In this document: piece by piece, positions 27,654 through 37,002 of the stretch
Layout: each line of letters begins with the position of its first letter
Position numbering within the stretch: the first letter of the stretch is position 1
Assembly: GCF_004362665.1 (NCBI RefSeq)
Contig: NZ_SNXR01000014.1
Coordinates: 310,001 to 374,000 of the forward strand
DNA length: 64,000 bases
Direction of reading: 5' to 3'
Source of the DNA: Flavobacterium dankookense
GTDB taxonomy: Bacteria > Bacteroidota > Bacteroidia > Flavobacteriales > Flavobacteriaceae
Position numbers and translations under genes: made by a program
Notes under the pieces: model-generated
What the model was told of the DNA's origin: nothing
Seen by the model: the letters and a program-made list of their open reading frames with translations, nothing else
Database searches by the model: none

Positions 27654-28910
27654 ATGAAAAAGCTGTGTGTTCTTTTACTGCTAATTTGCTCCAACAGTTT
27701 ATTTGCCCAAAAAACAATAGTCGACACTATAACCTCGCAAAAACTCAATGAAGACCGTGAAATAAAAATTTCGCTTCCGCCTTCCTATGACAAAAACAAA
27801 ACGCAAAAATATCCGCTACTTGTTTTATTAGATGGCGACTTTCTTTTTGAACCTTTCTATGGAACGTTGAGTTATGGTTACTATTGGGATGATTTACCCG
27901 AAATAATTATTGTAGCTATTAGCCAAAATAAAAATAACGAACGTGAAGCAGATTGTATGACTGATGCCGATACTGGTTTGCCAACCGAAAAAGGAGAAAA
28001 ATTCTTTGAATTTATTGGAATGGAATTGATACCAACGATACAAAAAAATTATAGAACAGCACCTTTTAGAATCGTTGCTGGACTTGATGTAACGGCTGGA
28101 TTTATGAATTGCTACTTGTATAAAGATGATCCTATTTTTAACGCATACATCTCATTAAGCCCAGAACTTCCAACAGGAATGGAAGAACAAATTCCAGAGC
28201 GACTAGCAGCAATTCAAAAACGTATTTTTTACTATCACTGTACATCTGATGGCGATTTAAAAAAAATGAGAACTCGCATTCAAGCAATGGATGAAGCGAT
28301 AAAGAAAATCTCTAAACCTACACTAAATTACAGGTATGAAGATTTTAAAGGCGCATCGCATTATTCATTGGTTCCACATGCAATTCCAAGTGCTTTGTAT
28401 CAAATATTTTCAGTATATCAACCTATTTCAACAACCGAATTTCAAGAAAAAATTGCAATACTTCCCGAAGGTTACGTTGATTATTTAATTGCAAAATATG
28501 ATGTTTTAGAAAAAGAATTAGGGCTTAAACTCCAAATCAGAATGAACGATTTCAAAGCTATTGAAGCCGCAATCATAAAAAACAAAGCGTATAATGAATT
28601 TGATTTACTAGCGCAATTAGCTGAAAAAAATTACCCAAAAACAATGCTTGCCGATTATGAAATGGCTCAGATGTATGAAAAAAAAGGTGATATAGCTAAA
28701 GCAGTTAAGACATACATGAGAGCTTATCAACTGGAAGAAGTAGGTGATTTAACTAAAGACATGATGATTAATCGTGCTGACGAACTAAAAGCAACTTTAC
28801 CTAAAAAAGGTCAAAAAATGGAAGAACCAGTAATTGAAGAAACACCTGTAGAAGAAGTGCCAACTGAAACTCCTGCTCAAACTCCAACAGAAGAGAAAAA
28901 ACAAGAATAA
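27654..28910 (+). CDS. Secreted esterase-like protein lacking the serine nucleophile
   Basis: 418 residues from ATG at 27,654, which starts a clean signal peptide (MKKLCVLLLLICSNSLFAQ); a start 51 nt upstream would bury it. Residues 35-270 follow the esterase D / IroE alpha/beta-hydrolase pattern: YPLLVLLDGD, EIIIVAIS, ELIPTIQKNYRTAPFRIVAG, SPELP and the histidine region GASHYSLVPHAIPS. At the nucleophile elbow, where GHSxGG is expected, it has GLDVTAG, with Asp145 in the serine position. The C-terminal third has a TPR-like helical repeat and a Pro/Glu/Thr-rich tail. Probably not a hydrolase; periplasmic binding or scaffold role is inferred. Confidence 0.75.
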   Translation: MKKLCVLLLLICSNSLFAQKTIVDTITSQKLNEDREIKISLPPSYDKNKTQKYPLLVLLDGDFLFEPFYGTLSYGYYWDDLPEIIIVAISQNKNNEREADCMTDADTGLPTEKGEKFFEFIGMELIPTIQKNYRTAPFRIVAGLDVTAGFMNCYLYKDDPIFNAYISLSPELPTGMEEQIPERLAAIQKRIFYYHCTSDGDLKKMRTRIQAMDEAIKKISKPTLNYRYEDFKGASHYSLVPHAIPSALYQIFSVYQPISTTEFQEKIAILPEGYVDYLIAKYDVLEKELGLKLQIRMNDFKAIEAAIIKNKAYNEFDLLAQLAEKNYPKTMLADYEMAQMYEKKGDIAKAVKTYMRAYQLEEVGDLTKDMMINRADELKATLPKKGQKMEEPVIEETPVEEVPTETPAQTPTEEKKQE

Positions 28911-28933
28911 TTTCAAAAAGAATTACAGCATAC

Positions 28934-30295
28934 ATGTCCAAACTAAAAACAACTTTTTTTTGCCAAAACTGTGGAAGTCAATATGCTAAATGGCAAGGTC
29001 AATGCAATTCCTGCAAAGAATGGAACACCATTGCTGAAGAAATAATTCAAAAAGAAGAGAAAACATCTTGGAAACCATCAACTGCTGAAAGCAAAAGAGT
29101 TTCCAAACCATTAAAAATTAAAGAAATCGATTCGACTCAAGAAGTGCGAATGGATTCAACAGATGGCGAACTCAATCGTGTACTTGGTGGCGGAATTGTT
29201 CCTGGTTCATTAATCCTTTTGGGTGGCGAACCTGGCATTGGGAAAAGTACTTTACTATTACAAGTTTCCTTAAAATTACCTTATAAAACCTTATATGTTT
29301 CAGGAGAAGAAAGCCAGAAACAAATAAAAATGCGCGCCGAAAGAATAAATCCAAACAGCGAAAACTGTCTTATTCTAACCGAAACCAAAACACAAAATAT
29401 CTTCCGCCATATTCTTGAAGTAGAACCCGATATTGTCATCATCGATTCCATCCAAACACTTCATACTGATTACATCGAATCAACAGCTGGAAGTATTTCT
29501 CAAATTAGAGAATGTACAGCCGAATTAATAAAATTTGCCAAAGAAACGAATGTTCCCGTAATTTTGATTGGTCATATAACCAAAGATGGAAACATTGCTG
29601 GTCCAAAAATTTTAGAACACATGGTTGACACTGTATTGCAATTTGAAGGCGATAGAAATCACGTGTACCGAATTTTACGCAGCCTAAAAAACCGTTTTGG
29701 ATCTACGGCTGAACTTGGAATTTATGAAATGCAAGGTTCTGGTTTACGTGAAGTTTCTAATCCATCGGAAATATTGATTTCGCATCGCGAAGAAGAACTT
29801 TCCGGAACAGCAATTGCTTCCACACTCGAAGGAATGCGACCATTAATGATAGAAATCCAATCCTTGGTTTCCACAGCAGTTTATGGAACACCACAACGAA
29901 GCACAACGGGTTATAACGCCAAACGACTGAATATGATTTTGGCGGTTTTAGAAAAACGTGCTGGTTTCCGATTGGGAACCAAAGACGTTTTCCTGAATGT
30001 TACTGGTGGAATTTCGGTTGATGATCCAGCCATTGATTTAGCTGTTGTTGCCGCTATTCTTTCCTCCAACGAAGATATTGCCGTTGGTAAAGATGTTTGC
30101 TTTGCTGGCGAAGTAGGATTGTCAGGAGAAATTCGTCCTGTAAACCGAGTAGAACAACGCATTCAAGAAGCTGAAAAACTAGGCTTTTCAACCATTTTTG
30201 TTTCAAAATATAATAAAATTGCAACTCAATTTCCTGGAATAAAAGTGATTTTGGTCTCTAAAATTGAAGAAGTTGTAGAACAATTATTTGGGTAA
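28934..30295 (+). CDS. radA: DNA repair protein RadA
   Basis: 453 residues. N-terminal C4 zinc finger (Cys10, 13, 24, 27; KWQGQCNSC), RecA-like ATPase with Walker A GGEPGIGKST, the RadA-specific KNRFGS motif, and a C-terminal Lon-protease-like domain (VTGGISVDDPAIDLAVVAAI, GEVGLSGEIRPV). It drives branch migration in homologous recombination. Its stop overlaps the next ATG (TAATG at 30,293). Confidence 0.97.
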   Translation: MSKLKTTFFCQNCGSQYAKWQGQCNSCKEWNTIAEEIIQKEEKTSWKPSTAESKRVSKPLKIKEIDSTQEVRMDSTDGELNRVLGGGIVPGSLILLGGEPGIGKSTLLLQVSLKLPYKTLYVSGEESQKQIKMRAERINPNSENCLILTETKTQNIFRHILEVEPDIVIIDSIQTLHTDYIESTAGSISQIRECTAELIKFAKETNVPVILIGHITKDGNIAGPKILEHMVDTVLQFEGDRNHVYRILRSLKNRFGSTAELGIYEMQGSGLREVSNPSEILISHREEELSGTAIASTLEGMRPLMIEIQSLVSTAVYGTPQRSTTGYNAKRLNMILAVLEKRAGFRLGTKDVFLNVTGGISVDDPAIDLAVVAAILSSNEDIAVGKDVCFAGEVGLSGEIRPVNRVEQRIQEAEKLGFSTIFVSKYNKIATQFPGIKVILVSKIEEVVEQLFG

Positions 30296-30807
30296 TGAAA
30301 CCCTATTCAGAAATAGTACAAAATATTCAAACATTGCACGAATTGGGCGAAACCATTCAAGCTGCCTATTTTGTGTTAAAAGAATATGATCTAGAACATC
30401 CAAAACTCAAAGGATTTGAACTGAGAGAAAAAGCCAAACCCGAGTATGTTTTAATGACTACCGAAGGAAATTTTGGCGAAAGCCAAATCATAAAAATTCC
30501 TGAAAACACTTTTGAATTTGAATTTATTTTGATGCTCAATCTTTTGGCTCACGAAATGGTTCATGTTATTCAAAAATCATCCGAAAATTGTCCTCGCGAT
30601 AGAAACGAACGCGAGTGGCAAGCGTATTATGAAATGCTGTTTCACAAAATATTTCCATTGGTTCCTAATGCAAAAAGTCATCAACTAAAGTCTTTTGGCA
30701 ACAAAGCAATCGAATATTATAATCGAATGGAAAAAGACGGCGAACTCCAACAAAAATATGCTACTCAAAAAGCCGAAGTAGAGCATTTGATTTCAAAAAT
30801 AACCTAG
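30295..30807 (+). CDS. Hypothetical protein with HExxH zincin motif
   Basis: 170 residues, no signal peptide. Residues about 80-100 read LNLLAHEMVHVIQ, an HExxH zinc-binding motif, followed about 20 residues later by EREWQAYYEMLFH, whose Glu could be the third ligand, as in gluzincin peptidases. I cannot assign a named family. The ATG overlaps the radA stop, so its translation is coupled to radA; whether it acts in DNA repair is open. It ends just before a separate promoter for the HD gene. Confidence 0.65.
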   Translation: MKPYSEIVQNIQTLHELGETIQAAYFVLKEYDLEHPKLKGFELREKAKPEYVLMTTEGNFGESQIIKIPENTFEFEFILMLNLLAHEMVHVIQKSSENCPRDRNEREWQAYYEMLFHKIFPLVPNAKSHQLKSFGNKAIEYYNRMEKDGELQQKYATQKAEVEHLISKIT

Positions 30808-30815
30808 TATTTTTG
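30786..30815 (+). promoter_or_regulatory. Promoter of the HD-domain gene
   Basis: TTTG (30,786-30,789), 18-nt spacer, TATTTTTG (30,808-30,815), 23 nt before the ATG at 30,839. It overlaps the end of the HExxH gene. Confidence 0.55.
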
Positions 30816-30838
30816 CCAATCATTCTTAAAATATCCCA

Positions 30839-31483
30839 ATGACAATTATTGACAAAACCATTCAATTTGTAAAACAAAAACTTGAAAATGCTGAAGGTGG
30901 ACACGATTGGTTTCATATTGAACGTGTGTATAAAAATGCTTTATTGATTGCAAAAGAAGAGGATTGTGATTTGACAGTTGTACAACTTGGCGCATTGCTT
31001 CACGATATTGCTGATAGCAAGTTTCACGATGGCGATGAAAGCATTGGTCCAAAAACAGCTAGATTTTTTTTAGAAAAAGAAAATGTTGAGGAAGCCACTA
31101 TTCAACATATAATTGCTATCATAGAAAATATTTCTTTTAAAGGCGGTAATTTTGAAAAGAAATTTACATCAAAAGAACTCGAAATCGTTCAAGATGCAGA
31201 CCGACTTGATGCCATTGGTGCTATAGGAATTGCTAGAACATTTAATTATGGTGGTTTTAAAAACAGAGCGTTATACAACCCTGAGATTTTACCAAACTTA
31301 ACCATGACTAAAGAAGAATATAAAAACTCAGAATCACCAACTCTCAATCATTTCTACGAAAAATTACTATTATTAAAAGATAAAATGAACACCCAAACGG
31401 GAAAGAAAATTTCGCTAGAACGTCATGTTTACATGGAAAATTTCCTTTCACAGTTTCTTGCAGAATGGAATGGTGAAAAATAA
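30839..31483 (+). CDS. HD-domain phosphohydrolase
   Basis: 214 residues. HD-fold metal site: GGHDWFHIERVYKNA gives the first His, ALLHDIADSKFHDGD the HD pair (about residues 57-58), and QDADRLDAIGAIGIART the later Asp. This arrangement (H...HD...D with LDAIGAIG) matches the YedJ-like HD hydrolases, which act on nucleotides or phosphate esters. Cytoplasmic; monocistronic from its own promoter. Substrate unknown. Confidence 0.85.
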   Translation: MTIIDKTIQFVKQKLENAEGGHDWFHIERVYKNALLIAKEEDCDLTVVQLGALLHDIADSKFHDGDESIGPKTARFFLEKENVEEATIQHIIAIIENISFKGGNFEKKFTSKELEIVQDADRLDAIGAIGIARTFNYGGFKNRALYNPEILPNLTMTKEEYKNSESPTLNHFYEKLLLLKDKMNTQTGKKISLERHVYMENFLSQFLAEWNGEK

Positions 31484-31508
31484 ACAGTAGTTAAAAAACA
31501 AATCCTGA

Positions 31509-31539
31509 TTGGAATCAAAATGCGTTGGACTTATCTTTG
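31509..31539 (+). promoter_or_regulatory. Promoter of umuC-umuD
   Basis: TTG (31,509-31,511), 20-nt spacer, TATCTTTG (31,532-31,539), 19 nt before the umuC ATG. I do not recognise a LexA-type palindrome overlapping it. Confidence 0.55.
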
Positions 31540-31558
31540 AAATATAAATTTTGAATGT

Positions 31559-32824
31559 ATGTATGCCTTAGTTGATTGCAACAATTTTTATGTTTCGTGT
31601 GAGCGCGTTTTTCAACCGCAACTCAACGGAAAACCTGTTGTTGTGCTATCCAATAACGACGGTTGTATCATTTCTAGAAGTTACGAAGCCAAAGATTTAG
31701 GCATTGCCATGGGTGCACCAGAATTTAAAGTGCGTCAAGAGTTAAAGCAACACCATGTTCATGTCTTTTCGTCCAATTATGCTTTGTATGGCGACTTGAG
31801 TAATCGCGTGATGACTTTGCTACAAAAATTCACACCACATGTTGAAGTATATAGCATTGATGAAGCTTTTTTAAACTTTGATGGGATGGCAATTGTTGAT
31901 TATAATGACTATGGTCTACAAATAAAAAGAAGCATACAAAAGTGGTTGAGTTTACCTGTTTGTATTGGTTTTGCTGAAACTAAAGCGTTATCAAAAGTTG
32001 CCAATAAAATTGCTAAAAAATACCAAGAAAGAACGAAAGGCGTTTATGTAATTGATACCGAAGAAAAACGAATCAAAGCACTCAAATGGACAAAGATTGA
32101 AGATGTTTGGGGAATTGGTTTTCGGTTAACGAAGAAAATGCAAGCCAAAAATATTCTCACTGCCTATGATTTTACATTGCCACATAACGAAAGTTTTATC
32201 CAAAAAGAAATGGGAGTCGTTGGTTTACGATTAAAATACGAGTTAGAAGGCAAATCCGTTTTGGAAATGGAAGAACCAAAAGACAAAAAAAACATCGCCA
32301 TTACCCGAAGTTTTGATGGCAACATTACCACATTAGACGAAATGAAAGAACGCGTATCAACTTTTGCTACCGTTTGTGCAGAGAAACTTAGAAAACAAAA
32401 ATCATGTTGTTATGGTGTGATTGTCTATTTGCGAAAAGACAAATATAAAGTGCAAGCAAATCGGTATAATTTTTATAAAATGGAACTACTGCCGTTTGCC
32501 AGCAATTCTTCTATCACGATTAGCAACTTAGCTGTGAAAATGCTCAAAACCATGTTTGAAGAAGGCGAAATTTATAAAAAAGCAGGTGTTATCGTAACCG
32601 AAATTATTCCTGAAGATCAAAAACAGTTTCACCTTTTTGAAGAAGAAAATCCAAAGCATTTACAACTAATGAAGGTCATCGATGATTATCATAAAAAAAT
32701 TGGTGAACGAAAAATACGTTTAGGCAATCAGGATTTACAAAAAACCTGGAAAATGAAACAAGACCATTTATCAAAAAAATATACAACCAATTTCAAAGAG
32801 ATTTTAGAAATCAAATGTCAGTAA
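31559..32824 (+). CDS. umuC: Y-family DNA polymerase V catalytic subunit
   Basis: 421 residues. Y-family polymerase motifs: MYALVDCNNFYVSCERVFQP with the first catalytic Asp (shown in part), SNNDGCIISRS, VEVYSIDEAFLNF with the catalytic Asp-Glu pair, and SKVANKIAKK. C-terminal little-finger and UmuC-specific regions follow. Performs translesion synthesis in the SOS response. It overlaps umuD by 10 nt (ATGTCAGTAA), so the two are coupled, with umuC first. Confidence 0.95.
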   Translation: MYALVDCNNFYVSCERVFQPQLNGKPVVVLSNNDGCIISRSYEAKDLGIAMGAPEFKVRQELKQHHVHVFSSNYALYGDLSNRVMTLLQKFTPHVEVYSIDEAFLNFDGMAIVDYNDYGLQIKRSIQKWLSLPVCIGFAETKALSKVANKIAKKYQERTKGVYVIDTEEKRIKALKWTKIEDVWGIGFRLTKKMQAKNILTAYDFTLPHNESFIQKEMGVVGLRLKYELEGKSVLEMEEPKDKKNIAITRSFDGNITTLDEMKERVSTFATVCAEKLRKQKSCCYGVIVYLRKDKYKVQANRYNFYKMELLPFASNSSITISNLAVKMLKTMFEEGEIYKKAGVIVTEIIPEDQKQFHLFEEENPKHLQLMKVIDDYHKKIGERKIRLGNQDLQKTWKMKQDHLSKKYTTNFKEILEIKCQ

Positions 32825-33249
32825 AAAATAAGATTACTTTTTTTCTTCCCGATTTAGAAAACACTCGAGAATTATATTATTTCTCGGGCGGTATCAAAGC
32901 TGGATTTCCCTCACCTGCTGCTGATTTTGATGAATCTAAAATCAGTTTGGATAAAGTATTAGTAAAAAATCATGAAACTACATTCTATGCTAAAGCCAGC
33001 GGAACATCCATGATTGGTGCCGGTATTGATGATGGTGATATCATGGTTATTGACCGAAGTCTAGAACCAAAAAACAATAAAATAGCCGTTTGCTTTATTG
33101 ATGGAGAATTTACGGTGAAACGCATAAAAGTCACCAAAGAAAATGTGTTTTTAATGCCTGAAAATAAAGCATTTCAACCCATTGAAATCACAGAAGAAAA
33201 CAATCTTATTATTTGGGGAATTGTTACTTATGTCATCAAAAAAGTGTAA
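32815..33249 (+). CDS. umuD: UmuD-type self-cleaving subunit (LexA/S24 family)
   Basis: 144 residues. S24 peptidase without a DNA-binding domain. Self-cleavage site Ala29-Gly30 in IKAGFPSPA; nucleophile Ser65 in ASGTSMIG; general base Lys102 in GEFTVKRIK. After RecA-stimulated cleavage it would form the active polymerase V with UmuC. Order is umuC-umuD, the reverse of E. coli umuDC. A hairpin terminator follows directly. Confidence 0.94.
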   Translation: MSVKNKITFFLPDLENTRELYYFSGGIKAGFPSPAADFDESKISLDKVLVKNHETTFYAKASGTSMIGAGIDDGDIMVIDRSLEPKNNKIAVCFIDGEFTVKRIKVTKENVFLMPENKAFQPIEITEENNLIIWGIVTYVIKKV

Positions 33250-33250
33250 T

Positions 33251-33286
33251 AAAAAAAGACCATATCATTTGACATGGCCTTTTTTA
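33251..33286. terminator. Bidirectional terminator between umuD and the first T9SS giant gene
   Basis: A-run, AAAAAAGACCAT ... ATGGCCTTTTTT stem with one mismatch, T-run. It serves umuD on plus and the convergent minus-strand gene at 33,305. Confidence 0.7.
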
Positions 33287-33304
33287 TTGCAATAATTATA
33301 AAAA

Positions 33305-34660
33305 TTATCTAATCACTTTTTTAGTAACTACTGCTCCATCTACTGTAGTGATTTGTACTAACAATACTTCGTTAGATAATCCAGCTGAGATTGTAGTTTG
33401 TGTTGCGTTAATAGCTTGTCTTTCTACTAACAATCTTCCTCTGATATCGAATACTTTTACAGCACTCATTTCAAAGTTTCCAGTATTGATTACAAAATCA
33501 TTCGCTTGATCTTTATAAATCACTACTTGTTTTTCAGTTAATACTGGTGTATCAACATTTAATGCTCCATCTCTATAGACTACTTCAAAACGAGTTCCAA
33601 AAGTTCCCGCTTCACTTGTAAAGTTGTAAGCACCTTGAGTTAAATTATGTAAAGATGATACTAAGTTGTCTTTTAAATAAATCGTTTGTCCACTATTGAA
33701 TACTCCAACTGTATGATCAATTGCAATAGAATAGTTTCCTGCTGTTTCTACTTTCAAACTCATTGGAACAACGTCTGTATCAACAAATGATGCTTTTCCT
33801 TGAATTCCTAATTCTTGTCCTTCAACAGTAGATGCAAAAACAGTAGCTGGTGAACCAATATTCATACCATCATATCTATCAATACCATTTGTAGCATATT
33901 CTTTATAAGCAACAACCGCTTGAGAGAAAACACCCGCTGCGTTTGTTAAATTCAACCAATACACATCTTGTTCATTATTTTCACGGAAGAACTGATTTGC
34001 ATTATCATCAACACGTTGGTTGTTATTAAAGACTAAACTAGTTCCTGTTGCTTGAACGAAGAATCCTTGTCCGGCACGGATAACACCTAGTGGATTAACC
34101 ACGGCTGCTTGTCCGTTGCTTTGGAAAACACCATCATTCCATTGGCAATAAGCATTGTTACTTGTATTATTATTCGTTTCTCTCCAAAAATATAATGACG
34201 TAGTAATGTTAGCCGAGTTATCATCAACGAACGCTGTCATGCTAATTGGCGATGGATAAGGATTGCCAACTAAGTTAAATCCTGTTCCTGCCGTACTAAG
34301 TGTATAAGGAATATTTCCACTATTTGGAATACCTGTAAATTGACCTGCAAAAGTTGCTGGTGCAGTTGGATGATTCCAAGGAGTACGTATTAAATAACCT
34401 TTTGCTGTAGCGAATGGCACATTATTAATATCTGTTCCATTCACTCCATTTGGAGCTACTAATGGTGATGGATATTGCAAACCTGTTAAGTTGAACCCAA
34501 CAGCATTGCTATATTGATTATTCGTTGTATTATAAGTATAAAAACGATTTGGTAATGTAAACTTAGAAAAAGCATACAATCCTTGATTAGCCACTGGCGA
34601 AGACCAAAGAGTGTAATCTTGACGCAATATTGCTGAACTATTTCTGTTTACCGTAATAGC
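33305..34660 (-). repeat. C-terminal module repeat, copy A
   Basis: About 1.35 kb of coding DNA very similar to 37,162-38,520 in the same orientation. Over the last 450 bp the two align without gaps at a constant offset of 3,857 bp. Confidence 0.85.
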
Positions 34661-36796
34661 ACCAGAGTTTATATTGGTTGTTCCACCTTGCAATAGATTC
34701 GCATTATTATTTAAAGTAAAGCTACTTCCGCTAGCTACTGTCAAAGCACCACTTAAGTTTACCGTATCACCTGAAGCGATAACAACCGCTGCATTGGAAT
34801 TAACTGTTAACGAACAAGCCGAAAATTCAGTTGCTGCTCCAACACCTGTTGTATAAGCATGAGAAATTACCGCTGGTGTAGTACTAATTGGTGTTCCGTT
34901 ACTCCAACTTCCACCACCTGCTGATGTCCATGTTGTAGTTGTTCCTATAGCGATGCTCGTAGCAGCAGTTGCTGTACATCCATAACTATTGGTTGCTGTA
35001 ACAGTATAATTTGTCGCTACACTTGCTGTAACACCTGTTGGATTTTGCAATGAAGAAGTAAATCCAGAAGGCGATGATGTCCAAGCAAATGTTGCTGTCG
35101 GAATATTAGTTCCTGTAACCACAACATTATCTATTGCCCAATACCATGACCAAACTGCAACGTATCTAAATCGAACATAAACAGTAGCTTGATTTAAGTA
35201 CGAGTCTAAACTCACTGTAGCTTGTATAAAACCATTTCTTGCACCCTGAAGTGAATTATAGGTATTTAAAGTAGTCCAATTTGTTGCGTCAGTTGAAACT
35301 TCAACATAACCAAAATCAGTAGCATCATATTCTCTATAATAATGAAAAAAAGTTAAAGTAGCTGAGTCCAATCCAACAGTACTAAAAGAAGGTGAACGTA
35401 ATATTGTTGCAGTATTAGTTGCTGAACCTTGAGCATCACTATCAGATAAATAAAACTGTGATGCATCATTACTACTAAAAGTTTCTCTAACATTTGCATA
35501 GTTATTACCTCTTAAAGTCCAAGCTGCATTAGCCGGAGTTCCTCCTACACTATTATTTGTTGTTATCCATCCTGCAGGTGTTCCATTAAAATTCTCATTA
35601 ATAAGTGTTGTGGATAGAGGATTATTGCTTGTAGCACTTGAAGTCAAATTAAAACTTCCTCCAGGACAGATTGTATTGGTACTTGCAGCAGCAGTAACAT
35701 TTGTTGGAGTAGGATTTACCAATTGCGTTTTAGTAGCTAAAACATTTGCTCCACATGTACTTCCTGTAGTTGTAAGAGTTAATGTAGCTGTTCCTGTATA
35801 ATTTGATGGCGGAGTCCATGTAGCATTGAGTGTAGTAGCATTCGGTGAAAAAGTTCCACCAGCACTACTTGTCCATGTTCCTCCTGTAGCAGAACCACCA
35901 ACACTTCCACCAAGAGCAACAGATGTTCCACCTCTACATATAGCAGTCAAAGCGGCACCAGCATTAACCGTTGGCGCAACACACGCTCTTATACTCATAC
36001 CAGTCATTGATGCTAATGCAGTTGCTCCACCACCACCTGAAAAGGTTGTAGCACAAGTTGAATTAGCACTTGCCGTCGGGATTGATCTATTAGCTATTCC
36101 ATTTCTAGTTCCATCAGAAGTATTATTTAATTGCTCATTCACTGATGTAAAATTGGTTGGATAATTAATGGTTCTTTCATTATTATTTCCAGAACGTAAA
36201 GAACTAACAACAAGAACCGCTTGATCATTTGCATTTATTGTCAAAGCCGTTGCGAAAGCAAAAGAATTTGTACTTGTTGTTCCAGAATTATAATTTCTAC
36301 TATTTGTAATTGGCGTAGTTTGATCAACAGAATCAAAAACTGCAGCCCAAACCGTAGTAACTCTTGTTGTTCCTCCACCAATAGCAAAAGACAAAGTAGT
36401 ATTAGCAGCTAAATCTAAATCAGCTTCGTTCAAATAATAAATCGCTGTATGCTGTCTAATTGAATTAACTGTTAAATCACCACTAGATAGTGTTAAATTT
36501 CTTCCGCCATAAGTTAACGTAATTGTTCTTGCACCTACCGCTGTTTGAGAAGAAGCAATTGCTACGGCCAACAATCTATTGGAACCTGTACCTGCAGGAA
36601 CAGTGTATGTAATGTTTTGTGTAGCTGTGCTAGTTCCGTTGTATAAGTTAGTCCAGTTTTGAAGTGTCGTTACTTGCGCAGTAACACTAAAACTACCTAA
36701 GAAAGCAAATAGAAAAAAGAAACCAAAAACTAGTCCTCCATTTCTATTCATTTCTTTCTTGTTTACAACTTGTTTAAGTAATGTTAACATTCCCAT
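33305..36796 (-). CDS. Large secreted surface protein, T9SS type C sorting signal (paralog 1)
   Basis: 1163 residues. An N-terminal hydrophobic stretch (VFGFFFLFAFLGSFSVTAQ) ends a signal peptide; the ATG at 36,751 (MNRNGGLVFG) gives a more normal signal length than 36,796 and may be the true start. Then a Ser/Thr/Asn-rich beta domain, Ig/PKD-like repeats (GGTWTSSAGGTFSPNATTLN), and a jelly-roll/MAM-like segment (about 380-560). The last 440 residues are nearly identical to those of the neighbour at 37,162-41,598 and end in the T9SS type C signal (KVFDIRGRLLVERQ ... KKVIR). Likely a cell-surface adhesin or matrix protein; ligand unknown. Confidence 0.85.
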   Translation of the reverse strand: MGMLTLLKQVVNKKEMNRNGGLVFGFFFLFAFLGSFSVTAQVTTLQNWTNLYNGTSTATQNITYTVPAGTGSNRLLAVAIASSQTAVGARTITLTYGGRNLTLSSGDLTVNSIRQHTAIYYLNEADLDLAANTTLSFAIGGGTTRVTTVWAAVFDSVDQTTPITNSRNYNSGTTSTNSFAFATALTINANDQAVLVVSSLRSGNNNERTINYPTNFTSVNEQLNNTSDGTRNGIANRSIPTASANSTCATTFSGGGGATALASMTGMSIRACVAPTVNAGAALTAICRGGTSVALGGSVGGSATGGTWTSSAGGTFSPNATTLNATWTPPSNYTGTATLTLTTTGSTCGANVLATKTQLVNPTPTNVTAAASTNTICPGGSFNLTSSATSNNPLSTTLINENFNGTPAGWITTNNSVGGTPANAAWTLRGNNYANVRETFSSNDASQFYLSDSDAQGSATNTATILRSPSFSTVGLDSATLTFFHYYREYDATDFGYVEVSTDATNWTTLNTYNSLQGARNGFIQATVSLDSYLNQATVYVRFRYVAVWSWYWAIDNVVVTGTNIPTATFAWTSSPSGFTSSLQNPTGVTASVATNYTVTATNSYGCTATAATSIAIGTTTTWTSAGGGSWSNGTPISTTPAVISHAYTTGVGAATEFSACSLTVNSNAAVVIASGDTVNLSGALTVASGSSFTLNNNANLLQGGTTNINSGAITVNRNSSAILRQDYTLWSSPVANQGLYAFSKFTLPNRFYTYNTTNNQYSNAVGFNLTGLQYPSPLVAPNGVNGTDINNVPFATAKGYLIRTPWNHPTAPATFAGQFTGIPNSGNIPYTLSTAGTGFNLVGNPYPSPISMTAFVDDNSANITTSLYFWRETNNNTSNNAYCQWNDGVFQSNGQAAVVNPLGVIRAGQGFFVQATGTSLVFNNNQRVDDNANQFFRENNEQDVYWLNLTNAAGVFSQAVVAYKEYATNGIDRYDGMNIGSPATVFASTVEGQELGIQGKASFVDTDVVPMSLKVETAGNYSIAIDHTVGVFNSGQTIYLKDNLVSSLHNLTQGAYNFTSEAGTFGTRFEVVYRDGALNVDTPVLTEKQVVIYKDQANDFVINTGNFEMSAVKVFDIRGRLLVERQAINATQTTISAGLSNEVLLVQITTVDGAVVTKKVIR

Positions 36797-36837
36797 TTAT
36801 TTACATTTAATAATTTATATACTTTTTAAACTACAAC

Positions 36838-36859
36838 GATGTAGAGCTTAAACTACATC
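36838..36859. promoter_or_regulatory. Inverted repeat in leader of T9SS paralog 1
   Basis: GATGTAG (36,838-36,844) and CTACATC (36,853-36,859), 8-nt loop, 42 nt before the 36,796 ATG. Confidence 0.4.
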
Positions 36860-36909
36860 ATTAATAAAATACAAATTAGCATACTTCTTGTTAAATAAAC
36901 AAATAAATC

Positions 36910-36935
36910 ATCGACAAAATGCGTTTTTTGTCGAT
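36910..36935. promoter_or_regulatory. Perfect 10-bp inverted repeat in leader of T9SS paralog 1
   Basis: ATCGACAAAA (36,910-36,919) and TTTTGTCGAT (36,926-36,935) around a 6-nt loop. With the promoter at 37,003-37,032 it would lie in a leader of about 200 nt. It could be an operator or an RNA hairpin. The rest of the 365-bp gap 36,797-37,161 contains no gene. Confidence 0.5.
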
Positions 36936-37002
36936 AAACCGCCTTTTTTGTGTTTTATATTAGATATTACCTTACGAATAAATGTTATTGTAAGATAAAA
37001 AG

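Noticed and set aside
31500..31558. LexA (SOS) box before umuC
   Set aside because: No palindrome resembling a known LexA operator is visible; only a standard promoter is supported.
35610..36412. Plus-strand reading frames opposite the T9SS gene
   Set aside because: They are shadows of the low-complexity Thr/Ser/Gly-rich coding sequence on the minus strand.
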